Assembly (NCBI RefSeq): GCF_051433165.1
Contig: NZ_JBHMFS010000020.1
Span: 21,660-85,659 of the forward strand
Origin: Falsiroseomonas sp051433165
GTDB lineage: Bacteria > Pseudomonadota > Alphaproteobacteria > Acetobacterales > Acetobacteraceae
Reading direction: 5' to 3'
Length of the DNA: 64,000 bases
This document shows, piece by piece, positions 57,541-64,000 of this stretch (position 1 is its first letter; the number at the start of each line of letters is the position of its first letter). Below the pieces are notes generated by a model. That model saw only the letters and a program-made list of their open reading frames with translations. It was not told where the DNA came from and ran no database searches. A program made the translations under genes and the position numbers.

Positions 57541-59271
57541 GGGCGTTCTGCAAGAAGGGCTCTGCCCTCGGTGATCCCCTTTGACCGAACTCTGTGAGCG
57601 CGGTCGGCCAGGGGCGCGTGCCTCCGGTAAGATGCCGCCCGGTAGAACCGCGCCACCGAGTTCTAGCATTGCGCTGAACTGCCCCACCAGCTCGATGCCC
57701 GGCGGCCCGCCTTCGCCGTCCGGCGGCATGACGACCACCCGCGCGATCAAGGTCCGCGCCGCCTCGAGCGCCTCCGGCGCGCCCTCCCCGGCCAGGGCCT
57801 CCCGGAGCGCCGAAAGCCGGGCGCGGTAGACCACCCCGAGGTCAGGGGGCAGCCGCGCTGGTGCGGGTGGTGGCCCGGCGAGGGAGGCGCGGATCTCCTC
57901 CCGCCGCGTCTCCAGGCCGGCGAGGCGCTCGGCAAGGCCTTGCCCACGGGCGCCCTCCTCGAGGGCATTCAGCAGGTTGGCGACCTTTCGCTCCACCCCG
58001 GCCAGCTCCCGCCGCTGCTCCCCCCGGGCAGCCTCGGCCGAGGCGGTCCCGGCGTTCGACTCCTCCGCGAAGGCGCGCGCGAACTCGGCCGCCATCTCCG
58101 GATCCATCAGCTCGCGGCCGAGCGCCTCGCACACCCGCGTCTCGAGCGGCCCGCGGCGGACCCGGGCGCCATTGGTGCAGGCGCCAAACCTCGCGGCCGC
58201 GCAGGCGAAGTAGTCCCGGCCTACTGCCTTGTAGCTCCGGCCGCAGATGCCGCAGACCACCTTGCCGCTCAGGAGGTACTCCGGCCGGCGGCGCTCCCAG
58301 AACCGCGGGCGCGTCTCTCCCGCCTCCTGCGGCGCACGGTTTGCATCGAGGCGGGCCTGGACCTTTTCCCAGAGCGCAAGGTCGATGATCCGCAGTCCCG
58401 GCACGTTTAACCCGACGACCTCCTCCGCCGGGTTGCGCCGGCGCGCCTTCTTGCCGGTGTCAGGGTCACGGAGGGAGCGCTGTCGGTTCCAGACGAGCCG
58501 GCCGGCATAGATCGGGTTGCGCAGGAGGCCGGTGCCGCGGTCGGGCTTGCCGCGGAGCGTCTCTGGAGACCATGTGCCGCCGTTGGGGCCGGGCACGTCT
58601 TCGGCGTTCAGCGCCGCCGCGATCGCCTTCGGGCTGGCGCCGGCCGCGTAGTCCCGGAAGATTCGCAGGACGACGGCCACCCTTGTCGGGTTGGGCTGGA
58701 CGAGCCCGCGCTCGACCTCGCCCGCGGCGGTCATCTGGCGGGTGACGTGGTCGTAGCCGTAGGGCACGCGCCCGACGAGCCGGCCGGCGCGGACCTTGCC
58801 TTCCTGGCCGCGCCGGGTCTTGTCGGCGAGGTCGCGCAGGAAGATGGCGCCCATCGTGCCCTTCAGCCCGATGTGCAGCGGGGAGATCTTGCCCTCGCCG
58901 ACAGTGAACATGACGACGTCGTGGAACTCGGCCTGCTTGTAGAAGGCGGCTGTGTGCTCCTGGTCGCGGGAGATGCGGTCGAGTGACTCCGCCAGGACGA
59001 CCTCGAAGCGGCCGGCGCGCATGCCATCGAGCAGCGCGCGGTAGCCGGGCCGCTCACGGATGGCGCCGCTGACCGCCGCGTCGGAGTGGACCTCCACGAC
59101 CCTCCAGCCCTGGCGCTCGGCATAGGTGCGGCAGAGGCGGATCTGGTCGGCAATGGAGTTAGGGTTCTGCCCGTCATCGGAGTAGCGGGCGTAGATGGCG
59201 CAGCCGGCCGGCGTGCCGGTGGTGGTGGTGCCCGCGAGCAGCGACGTCTTGCGTGAGGCTTTCATGTCCAT
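57472..59271 (-). CDS. Large serine recombinase (site-specific integrase)
   Basis: 599 aa from the ATG at 59271. Resolvase domain with nucleophile Ser in AIYARYSDDGQ (about 32) and Arg in LDRISRDQEH (about 100); Recombinase domain about 160-260 (PYGYDHV, VLRIFRDYAAGASPKAIA); zinc ribbon CGICGR...CAAARFGAC about 345-370; coiled coil about 400-470. This is the integrase class that moves phages and integrative elements. The last ~35 codons (57472-57579) are read from sequence that is antisense to the aminotransferase end, so the natural C-terminus was replaced by chromosomal sequence on integration. Confidence 0.9.
   Translation of the reverse strand: MDMKASRKTSLLAGTTTTGTPAGCAIYARYSDDGQNPNSIADQIRLCRTYAERQGWRVVEVHSDAAVSGAIRERPGYRALLDGMRAGRFEVVLAESLDRISRDQEHTAAFYKQAEFHDVVMFTVGEGKISPLHIGLKGTMGAIFLRDLADKTRRGQEGKVRAGRLVGRVPYGYDHVTRQMTAAGEVERGLVQPNPTRVAVVLRIFRDYAAGASPKAIAAALNAEDVPGPNGGTWSPETLRGKPDRGTGLLRNPIYAGRLVWNRQRSLRDPDTGKKARRRNPAEEVVGLNVPGLRIIDLALWEKVQARLDANRAPQEAGETRPRFWERRRPEYLLSGKVVCGICGRSYKAVGRDYFACAAARFGACTNGARVRRGPLETRVCEALGRELMDPEMAAEFARAFAEESNAGTASAEAARGEQRRELAGVERKVANLLNALEEGARGQGLAERLAGLETRREEIRASLAGPPPAPARLPPDLGVVYRARLSALREALAGEGAPEALEAARTLIARVVVMPPDGEGGPPGIELVGQFSAMLELGGAVLPGGILPEARAPGRPRSQSSVKGDHRGQSPSCRTPSQPPQHPADMCDLGVGQLREHG
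57556..57568. terminator. Short hairpin after the aminotransferase gene
   Basis: AGGGC-TCT-GCCCT, a 5-bp stem with a 3-base loop, 15 bases after the degT-type stop codon. No T-run follows, so it is a weak terminator candidate. Its position also marks the last clearly chromosomal sequence before the recombinase body. Confidence 0.3.
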
Positions 59272-59279
59272 GTGGTCCG

Positions 59280-59564
59280 TCAGCGGCCCGCACCCAGGAG
59301 GGCGGCGGCGAGCAGCGTGGCTACGATGAGGAGGGTAAGGAGGAAGCCGGGTCCCACGGCGGCGCCGCGCCCCGGGCGGGCGAGGCGGCGGGCCTCGGCG
59401 CGGCCGAGTGCGGCGGCGAGGCGCAGGAGGGCTGCGCGGCGGGCTTCGGCATCGCTGGCCTTCTGGAGATGGAGTGCCGGCGATGCCGTATGGGACTGGC
59501 CGGCGGCCGCTTCGGGGCGTGCCGCCGTGCCGGTTGTCAGGAGAGGGCTGGGCTTCGTGCTCAT
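59280..59564 (-). CDS. Small C-tail-anchored membrane protein, unknown
   Basis: 94 aa from the ATG at 59564. An Ala/Arg-rich helical stretch (about 45-75) and one C-terminal membrane span (GFLLTLLIVATLLAAALLG, residues 73-91). No family recognised. Its stop lies 8 bases before the recombinase start, so they are probably co-transcribed, which suggests a membrane-associated accessory of the element. Confidence 0.5.
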   Translation of the reverse strand: MSTKPSPLLTTGTAARPEAAAGQSHTASPALHLQKASDAEARRAALLRLAAALGRAEARRLARPGRGAAVGPGFLLTLLIVATLLAAALLGAGR

Positions 59565-59770
59565 GCGTCGGTGACCACATGGGCGCACGATCCGGCAGCA
59601 CGCGACCGTGCGCCCGCAAGGTTGCGGGGCACGCGCGTTCTCGCGCCGAGCCGATGTTCTCATCGCCAGCGGCCGGGCTGCATGCGCGGCCGGTCACCCG
59701 GTCCGCGCCTCGGCGCTACACCTCCCCGATAGCGGAGACGGCAGCGCAGCCGCAACCTTGGCTAGTGCCG

Positions 59771-60178
59771 TCACCGACCGCCCTGGCGACGTCGCCTGGG
59801 TAGGCAGGGTGGTCGACGGTCCACGAATCGCGGCGTGGAACCTCGGGCCTTCAGGACGAGCAGTGCGACGAGCACCAACTCTGGCAGGCTCCGAGCGCCG
59901 GCGAACCGCAACGCGTGCTCCACGCTCCGGGGATCAACGTTGAACACCACCGCCGTCATCCGCCTGCCGCGGCCAAGCAGCCCGGCGATGCGTCCCCGCC
60001 GGAGCACGTCGGCTGCATAGTTCTCCGCGACAGGCGGCTCCAGGCCTTGCGCCTCCCGGGCCGCGCGCCATGCCTCTGCACGTCGCACCGCCGCGCGCAG
60101 GTCGGACGGGATGTAGGTCCGCCCCAGGCCCGGCCTGAACTCCAGACGGAGCTTCGCGTGCCGCCCTTTGCTATTCAC
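59771..60178 (-). CDS. Unknown mobile-element protein
   Basis: 135 aa, GTG start overlapping the primase stop (GTGA), so translation is coupled. Basic N-terminus (MNSKGRHAKLRLEFRPGLGR), a central helical part (RRAEAWRAAREAQGL), and FNVDPRSVEHALRFAGARSL followed by a basic tail. No motif or family recognised. The tight linkage with the RepB-type primase suggests a role in replication or DNA handling. Confidence 0.55.
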   Translation of the reverse strand: MNSKGRHAKLRLEFRPGLGRTYIPSDLRAAVRRAEAWRAAREAQGLEPPVAENYAADVLRRGRIAGLLGRGRRMTAVVFNVDPRSVEHALRFAGARSLPELVLVALLVLKARGSTPRFVDRRPPCLPRRRRQGGR

Positions 60179-61161
60179 TCCCTCTCCTCCCTCTCGCCGC
60201 CTTCTTCGTCTCCTTTCCCCGGGTTTCCACCCCCGCCGTGATCAGCAGCGCCCTCCCGGGCCAGCTCCCCGGCCGCAGCCGCGGTCGTGCGCGTGACGTA
60301 GTCCTGCGCCTCGGCCTCCTGCATCTCCGCGGCGCGGTCGCCTGCGAGCAGAACGGCCCGTACGAAGTCGCGCGTCGCGCCGCGCCCGAGAAGGCGCCGT
60401 GCCACCGCGTGGTCGAGCCGCGAGCGGTCGACCCGCATGCCCGGCGGGAGCGCGGCTTCGATGCGGCGCCTCGCCTCGCGGTACTCATCCTCCGGCCGGC
60501 AGGGCCGCAGCCGGCCCTGCCGGCGCACCGTCGCCGCCCGCGGCAACTCCTGGCGGAGCTGGCGTGCGTGCTCCTCGACGCCCTCTGCCACCCACATCAG
60601 GTATCGGGCCTCGTCGTCGACGCCCTCACAGGTCGACAGGAGCATAACATATGGAAACGAACCATCGGCGCGCTCGTGCCTCGCCTTTCGGTTCGTAAAT
60701 CCAGCAAGGCGGCCGAGTTGTACCGCAGAGGCGGCGCCGCGGTCGCCATCGTAGCGCTCGGCAGCCAATTTCGCCGTCTGCGACGCGACCACCGCCTGCG
60801 GTCCCGCGCCGGGCTCTGCGAGCCGCAGCCATACCTGATGATTCCATGGGCTCGTGCCGAGCACCGCGGCCGGCCTGTGGCCGGCCGCGCGCATTGCCTC
60901 GAGACCGTCCTGGTCGATGTCGTCGACAAGGACGTAGCTTGTGTCCGCGGGTCTCGCGTAGATGTGGGCACCCGCTGCGTTGCGCGCCTTTAGCAAAGGC
61001 AGAAGCCGCAGCAGGCCGTCGGCCGTCGGATTGCGCAGCTCCGGGCGGCCGGCGTCACCTTCTGGGACAATGCGGACGTCGTAGCGGGCGGCAGGCAGCG
61101 CGGCGAGCCAGCCCTTGACGGCACGGAGCGTGAAGTCCGCGCGAGGTATCATGCTGGGCAT
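60175..61161 (-). CDS. RepB-family DNA primase
   Basis: 328 aa. Residues 8-120 show the RepB/MobA-primase pattern: AGAHIYARP (about 63), YVLVDDIDQDGLEAM with the metal-binding acidic pair (about 75-82), and VLGTSPWNHQVWLRLAEP (about 100). The second half is basic and helical (REARRRIEAALPPGMRVDRS) and the C-terminal end is low-complexity Gly/Glu. Such archaeo-eukaryotic-type primases prime replication of plasmids and integrative elements. Start overlaps the TOPRIM-protein stop by one base (TAATG). It belongs to one minus-strand unit with its neighbours. Confidence 0.75.
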   Translation of the reverse strand: MPSMIPRADFTLRAVKGWLAALPAARYDVRIVPEGDAGRPELRNPTADGLLRLLPLLKARNAAGAHIYARPADTSYVLVDDIDQDGLEAMRAAGHRPAAVLGTSPWNHQVWLRLAEPGAGPQAVVASQTAKLAAERYDGDRGAASAVQLGRLAGFTNRKARHERADGSFPYVMLLSTCEGVDDEARYLMWVAEGVEEHARQLRQELPRAATVRRQGRLRPCRPEDEYREARRRIEAALPPGMRVDRSRLDHAVARRLLGRGATRDFVRAVLLAGDRAAEMQEAEAQDYVTRTTAAAAGELAREGAADHGGGGNPGKGDEEGGEREERE

Positions 61162-61751
61162 TAAGCGCGGCTTTCCCCGCCGAGGCGCATGTCACGCAGC
61201 GCCGCGAGCCAACCGCCGGGCGGAGCCTCGAGGGCTTCGGCGTCGACGCCCCCGGCATTGAGGTAGTGCACGGCGCGGTCGCGCATCTCACGCAGCGTGG
61301 GCGCATGCGTGTCGAAGGCGAACTCGACGACGTTGGCCATGGTCCGGAAGTGCAGCGCCACCACACAGGCCGCGGCCTCAGGGTTCCAAGCGCCGCCAAT
61401 TGCAGCGACACAGGTGGTGCGGTCCTCTGCCGGCAGGAGCGCGGCGGCAGCGAGGGCGGAGAGCACACCCTGGGTGACCACCAGCCTGGTGGTGCCCCGC
61501 GGCGGGGTGAACACGATGCCCTTCTGTGCGCCTCGCTTATAGCGCGAGGTGGTCCGGCCATTCGCGTCGCGGTAGATGCATTCCCAGTCGAGCGCCCTGA
61601 ACTCGCTGTCATGATGCTGGGCAAACACAAGGCCCTCCTGCATGCGGATGCGGACCAAGCCGTGGAAACGCGCCGCGTCGGTGGTGCGCAGCCCGTGGGT
61701 GCGCCCGAGCCAGGTGTCCGGCTCGTCGTTTGGTGGGGTGATGAAGTTCAT
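61161..61751 (-). CDS. TOPRIM-like/DUF3991-type protein
   Basis: 196 aa from the ATG at 61751 (GGAG 10 bases upstream). RFHGLVRIRMQEGLVFAQHH, ECIYRDANGRTTSRYKRG and RLVVTQGVLSALAAAALLP, then CVAAIGGAWNPEAA, follow the layout of DUF3991/TOPRIM domains of mobile-element primases: strand, gly-rich substitution loop and the acidic-loop region. The usual Glu of the TOPRIM EG motif appears as QG. Alternative: a remote relative without catalysis. Directly coupled to the RepB primase. Confidence 0.5.
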   Translation of the reverse strand: MNFITPPNDEPDTWLGRTHGLRTTDAARFHGLVRIRMQEGLVFAQHHDSEFRALDWECIYRDANGRTTSRYKRGAQKGIVFTPPRGTTRLVVTQGVLSALAAAALLPAEDRTTCVAAIGGAWNPEAAACVVALHFRTMANVVEFAFDTHAPTLREMRDRAVHYLNAGGVDAEALEAPPGGWLAALRDMRLGGESRA

Positions 61752-61843
61752 GTTGGGTGATCTCCGTGTCGTAGGATTTGCGCGCGCAGGCGCTGCTGCT
61801 GCGCGCGGCACCGGTGATGTGTGTTGGTGGTGAGCCAGCCCGC

Positions 61844-62245
61844 TCAGCGGGCGGGCGTGGCGGCCCGGTGAAAGCCGATGGCGATGGCCGTCTCCGGACC
61901 GAGTGCGTCACGGGCGGCTGCGACCGGGTCACCGGCGAGGGCCGCCGGGCCGAGCGCGCCGCGCAGGCCAAGGCGGATGCGTCGCAGCATGCCCCCGTCG
62001 GCGGCAAAGGCCTCGGCGAGAACACCGTGGACCGCTCCGGGCAGCGTGTCGGTGCTGTTCGCCGTGAGAACCCATTTCACGCTCGAAAGGTCGGGCGGCA
62101 CGGCGAGCAGCGGGTCCTCGTATCGCCGTGCACTCTCAGGCTCGAGCAAGCCCAGCAGCACCGCGGGAACGGTCCCGTGGCCCTGCTACGTCGGCGCGCC
62201 GTCCACGTCATCGACCACCATCAGCGGGTTGCGCACCCGCGCCGC
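61844..62245 (-). pseudogene. Lon-like AAA+ ATPase fragment with in-frame amber stop
   Basis: Reading down from 62245: RVRNPLMVVDDVDGAPT, a Walker B segment, then a TAG stop (62186-62188), then QGHGTVPAVLLGLLEPESAR, YEDPLLAVPPDLSSVKWVLT and ANSTDTLPGA. The last blocks are those of Lon-type AAA+ modules (sensor-1 TAN). The Walker A part and everything N-terminal are missing, and the upstream bases are used in another frame by the second primase-like gene. A GTG at 62161 could restart a 105-aa peptide, but it would lack nucleotide-binding motifs. Confidence 0.6.
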
Positions 62246-62828
62246 GGCGGGCCGCCATCCGCGCGAGTTCGGCGTTCGCCTGGACGAGGAGGTCCGCCGA
62301 ACGTCCATCCACCCGCGGCGGGATGCAGGAGATGATGCGGAGGAACCGTGGCCGCCCATCCGGATGGCGCTGCATGGCCGGATGTGTGAACGCGGGTAGC
62401 CCGCCCAGCGCCCGCGCTGACGCCGTCGGGATCAGCCCGCCGAAGGCGCGCGCGAGCGTCCGTGCCACTGCCGCCGCGACGGGCGCCTCGACATCCTCCT
62501 CGGCCACGGTGACCCACGCCTGCAGCAAGCCGGGCTCCGCCTCGATGACAATGGCCGGCTGGTGTTGCGCTGCGAGGCGCTCCAGGCAGCCCGGCGTGAG
62601 CCCGTCGACCAGGACGTGCCGCGTGCCCCAGGGCCGCGCCACGACATGCGCGCCTAGCGCGTTGCGGTGGCGCAGCCAGCCGAGTGCGGCGAGCAGGTCT
62701 CCTCTGCTGATGCGTGCCTGCACGCAGCGGCCGTCACTGTTGTTGCGGACGGCGACGAGGTAGTCGCGTGCAGGAAGGGCGCTGCACCAACGCGCCACGA
62801 CATCACGCGCCCTCCCGCCGAGTGACAT
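62208..62828 (-). CDS. Diverged RepB-like primase paralogue, catalytic acids lost
   Basis: 206 aa from the ATG at 62828; the frame extends upstream through a Thr-Ser repeat but without a ribosome site. It aligns with the primase at 60175: LPARDYLVAV, LRHRNALGAHVVARP, RHVLVDGLTPGCLERL and EAEPGLLQAWVTVAEE match the same blocks. The acidic pair VDDID is VDGLT here, so priming activity is unlikely; a DNA-binding or regulatory role is possible. Its C-terminal codons overlap the AAA+ remnant in another frame. Confidence 0.6.
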   Translation of the reverse strand: MSLGGRARDVVARWCSALPARDYLVAVRNNSDGRCVQARISRGDLLAALGWLRHRNALGAHVVARPWGTRHVLVDGLTPGCLERLAAQHQPAIVIEAEPGLLQAWVTVAEEDVEAPVAAAVARTLARAFGGLIPTASARALGGLPAFTHPAMQRHPDGRPRFLRIISCIPPRVDGRSADLLVQANAELARMAARRGAGAQPADGGR

Positions 62829-62942
62829 CCTGGCGTCATCTTTGGTGCAGGCCACCGTGGTGAGAACACCCTGCTGTGATTGAATGCTGTCGGTGACCTG
62901 ACGGGTTTGCACGGCAGGTCGAGCGGTATTCAGCCGGGCATC

Positions 62943-62990
62943 GGTGCTGGTGCTGGTGCTGGTGCTGGTGCTGGTGCTGGTGCTGGTGCT
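62943..62990. repeat. (GGTGCT)8 tandem hexamer repeat
   Basis: Eight perfect consecutive copies of GGTGCT (48 bases) followed by the variant GGTGAT. Copy number of such perfect short repeats can change by slippage. On the minus strand it would encode alternating Thr-Ser if translated. Confidence 0.9.
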
Positions 62991-63081
62991 GGTGATGTGG
63001 GGTGCGGCGCGCATCGCGTCCTCTGTGCTGCGGGATGGGCGGCCGCTGCCCTATTCCAATCCCTGTTTCTCTTCCCCTTTG

Positions 63082-63149
63082 CTCCGTGCGTCGGGCACGG
63101 CGCGGGGGCGGCCGCAAGCCGCCGCCCCCGGGCGTGCAGACGCACGGAG
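63082..63149. repeat. Nested inverted repeat forming a long stem-loop
   Basis: Outer arms CTCCGTGCGTC (63082-63092) and GACGCACGGAG (63139-63149) pair perfectly over 11 bp. Inner arms GGGGGCGGC (63104-63112) and GCCGCCCCC (63121-63129) pair over 9 bp with an 8-base loop. The segments between are partly complementary, so it folds as one long hairpin. It lies 30 bases past the XRE stop, so it may end that transcript, but no T-run follows on either strand. Confidence 0.6.
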
Positions 63150-63179
63150 GACTTCCTAACTTCTTCCCCTGTCTTCTCT

Positions 63180-63479
63180 TCAGCGGCGGCGTAGCCGCCG
63201 CGCATCGGTGTCGAGCGTCACAGCGAGCACCTTGCCATGCCGGGCAATGCCGATGCCGGCACGCCCCAGCGCCCGGCGCAGCCGGTCGGCTGTCGCCGGC
63301 CTGCAACGCAGGGGCTCGGTGTCGTCTCCTGGCGAGGCCGTGGTCTCCACGGCCTTGACCGTACGCACCGACACGCCCGCCTCCTCCGCGAGGCGTGGCT
63401 GTGTCCAGCCGAGCATGGCGCGGCCGGCGCGCAGGGTGGCGGGCGTAAATGCAAGATCGGGCTTGACGTGCTTGGGCAT
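63180..63479 (-). CDS. XRE-family helix-turn-helix regulator
   Basis: 99 aa from the ATG at 63479. RAGRAMLGWTQPRLAEEAGV then SVRTVKAVE is a Cro/CI-type HTH (about residues 18-48), followed by LRRALGRAGIGIARHGK, a tail typical of small phage-like regulators in alphaproteobacteria. Divergent from the Vsr gene across a 92-base gap, so it may control both the endonuclease side and the minus-strand replication genes. Confidence 0.78.
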   Translation of the reverse strand: MPKHVKPDLAFTPATLRAGRAMLGWTQPRLAEEAGVSVRTVKAVETTASPGDDTEPLRCRPATADRLRRALGRAGIGIARHGKVLAVTLDTDARRLRRR

Positions 63480-63571
63480 GATCTGCACTCTACGTGCATA
63501 TATCCGGCGATGCGAATCCGCAGATCCGCCGCGACATTCCCCTGAACAATGCAGACCTGGAGAGAACGACC

Positions 63572-64000
63572 ATGACGAGCATGGCGCGCATACCCTTGCG
63601 TGACACACGTCCGGAGAGGCTTGTGCTTGCCGCAGTGCGGCGGGTGTATGGCGGTCCGGTGACGACGCAGGCCGCCCTTCCTGGGACGCCTGACTTTGTA
63701 CTGCCCGAGCTGCGCGTTGCCATTGAGGCGCACGGGTGCTTTTGGCACAACCACGCGGGCTGCCCGCACGCCCGCATTCCGGCGACGGACTATCCGTGGG
63801 CCGCAAAATTCGCGCGCAACCGGGCGCGCGACTTCCGCGTCCGCGCGGAGCTCGCCTCACTTGGCTGGCGCATGCTGTGGATCTGGGAGTGTGCTGTCAT
63901 TGGCACGGGAGCGCTCCAGGTCGGCGACCTTGATGGGCGCATTGCCGCGTTCATCAGCAGCAGTGAGCCCTTCGCGCAGCTCGAAGGGAGAGAGGTAGAG
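63572..64000 (+). CDS. Very short patch repair (Vsr) endonuclease, cut by window end
   Basis: 143 codons are visible from the ATG at 63572 (GGAGAG 7-8 bases upstream) and the frame is open at the edge. DTRPERLVLAAVRR, the catalytic Asp in LPGTPDFVLPE (about 41), EAHGCFWHNHAGCPHARIPAT (split as EAHGCFWHNH and PHARIPAT) with zinc-site Cys/His, and GWRMLWIWECAV are the Vsr blocks. Vsr nicks next to T:G mismatches made by deamination of 5-methylcytosine, so a cytosine methyltransferase is expected further right. Codons here are less GC-biased than in the chromosomal genes, which fits transfer. Confidence 0.85.
   Translation, partial: MTSMARIPLRDTRPERLVLAAVRRVYGGPVTTQAALPGTPDFVLPELRVAIEAHGCFWHNHAGCPHARIPATDYPWAAKFARNRARDFRVRAELASLGWRMLWIWECAVIGTGALQVGDLDGRIAAFISSSEPFAQLEGREVE

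Larger units (their letters stand above)
62829..63179. other. Non-coding stretch with tandem repeat and long hairpin
   Basis: 351 bases between the second primase-like gene and the XRE gene. It holds eight copies of a hexamer (62943-62990) and a nested inverted repeat (63082-63149). No gene is supported: open frames through it are carried by the repeat and lack ribosome sites. The polypyrimidine run at 63150-63180 is unremarkable. Confidence 0.5.

Noticed and set aside
62943..62990. Hexamer repeat as a CRISPR array or iteron set
   Set aside because: Units are contiguous 6-mers with no spacers, so not CRISPR; too short for typical iterons.
62840..63014. Thr-Ser repeat N-terminal extension of the second primase-like protein
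   Set aside because: No ribosome site at the upstream start; the repeat is better read as non-coding DNA, and homology begins only after the ATG at 62828.

Overview
The window looks like chromosome from a high-GC alphaproteobacterium of the Acetobacteraceae/Roseomonas type. This is inferred from gene content and codon use (several Bug/TctC-type solute receptors, HWE-kinase, TauD/IclR modules, RidA, YqhA-like protein) and not from a marker gene. There are no rRNA or tRNA genes and no CRISPR array. About 57 kb is chromosomal, mostly small catabolic operons each with its own regulator. The last 6.4 kb is the left part of an integrated mobile element that runs off the right edge.

Layout. 1-393: 3' end of a flavin-dependent monooxygenase. 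390-7432 (minus): hydantoinase/oxoprolinase operon hyuB-hyuA, two Bug receptors and a class I aminotransferase, divergent from a LysR gene (7527-8429) with a perfect T-N11-A box between them. 8510-13487: tripartite RND efflux operon (lipoprotein adaptor, pump, TetR). 13500-14897: M20 peptidase. 15012-15172: a 161-bp MITE-like element inserted exactly in the stop codon of a ketopantoate-reductase-like gene. 16254-18539: multi-PAS HWE histidine kinase with an N-terminal ParD-like segment. 18549-26411 (minus): six-gene acyl-CoA operon (enoyl-CoA hydratase, two acyl-CoA dehydrogenases, ADP-forming CoA ligase, 2-hydroxyacid dehydrogenase, ThDP enzyme). A TetR gene and Bug receptor lie upstream, and three near-identical 18-bp operators tie them together with a divergent peptide-binding protein and amine oxidase. 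31396-40551: two parallel modules, each a TauD-family dioxygenase plus receptor plus divergent IclR, flanking a beta-lactamase-fold hydrolase; the second module also has FAH-family and malate/lactate dehydrogenase genes. 40611-44845: second RND pump. 45001-47884: DapA-family lyase divergent from a mesaconyl/itaconyl-CoA-type hydratase and a CitE-like lyase. 47873-51288: DUF1810 protein, haloacid dehalogenase, FabI-like reductase, an SDR lacking its catalytic Tyr, and a small ABM monooxygenase. 51289-52716: decayed polysaccharide genes (acyltransferase and O-antigen-ligase fragments). 53244-57540: RidA, UPF0114 membrane protein, and a three-gene nucleotide-sugar set (dTDP-glucose dehydratase, epimerase, DegT aminotransferase).

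57472-64000: mobile element. A large serine recombinase reads across the chromosome junction. Behind it are a small membrane protein, an unknown protein, a RepB-family primase, a TOPRIM-like protein, a broken Lon-like AAA+ ATPase, a second diverged RepB-like primase without its catalytic acidic pair, an XRE regulator and a divergent Vsr endonuclease cut by the window end. This replication/repair cargo is the least familiar part of the window.

A recurring theme is solute-binding proteins without permeases: four Bug receptors and two family-5 peptide receptors are present, yet no transporter membrane subunit or ATPase for either class is seen.
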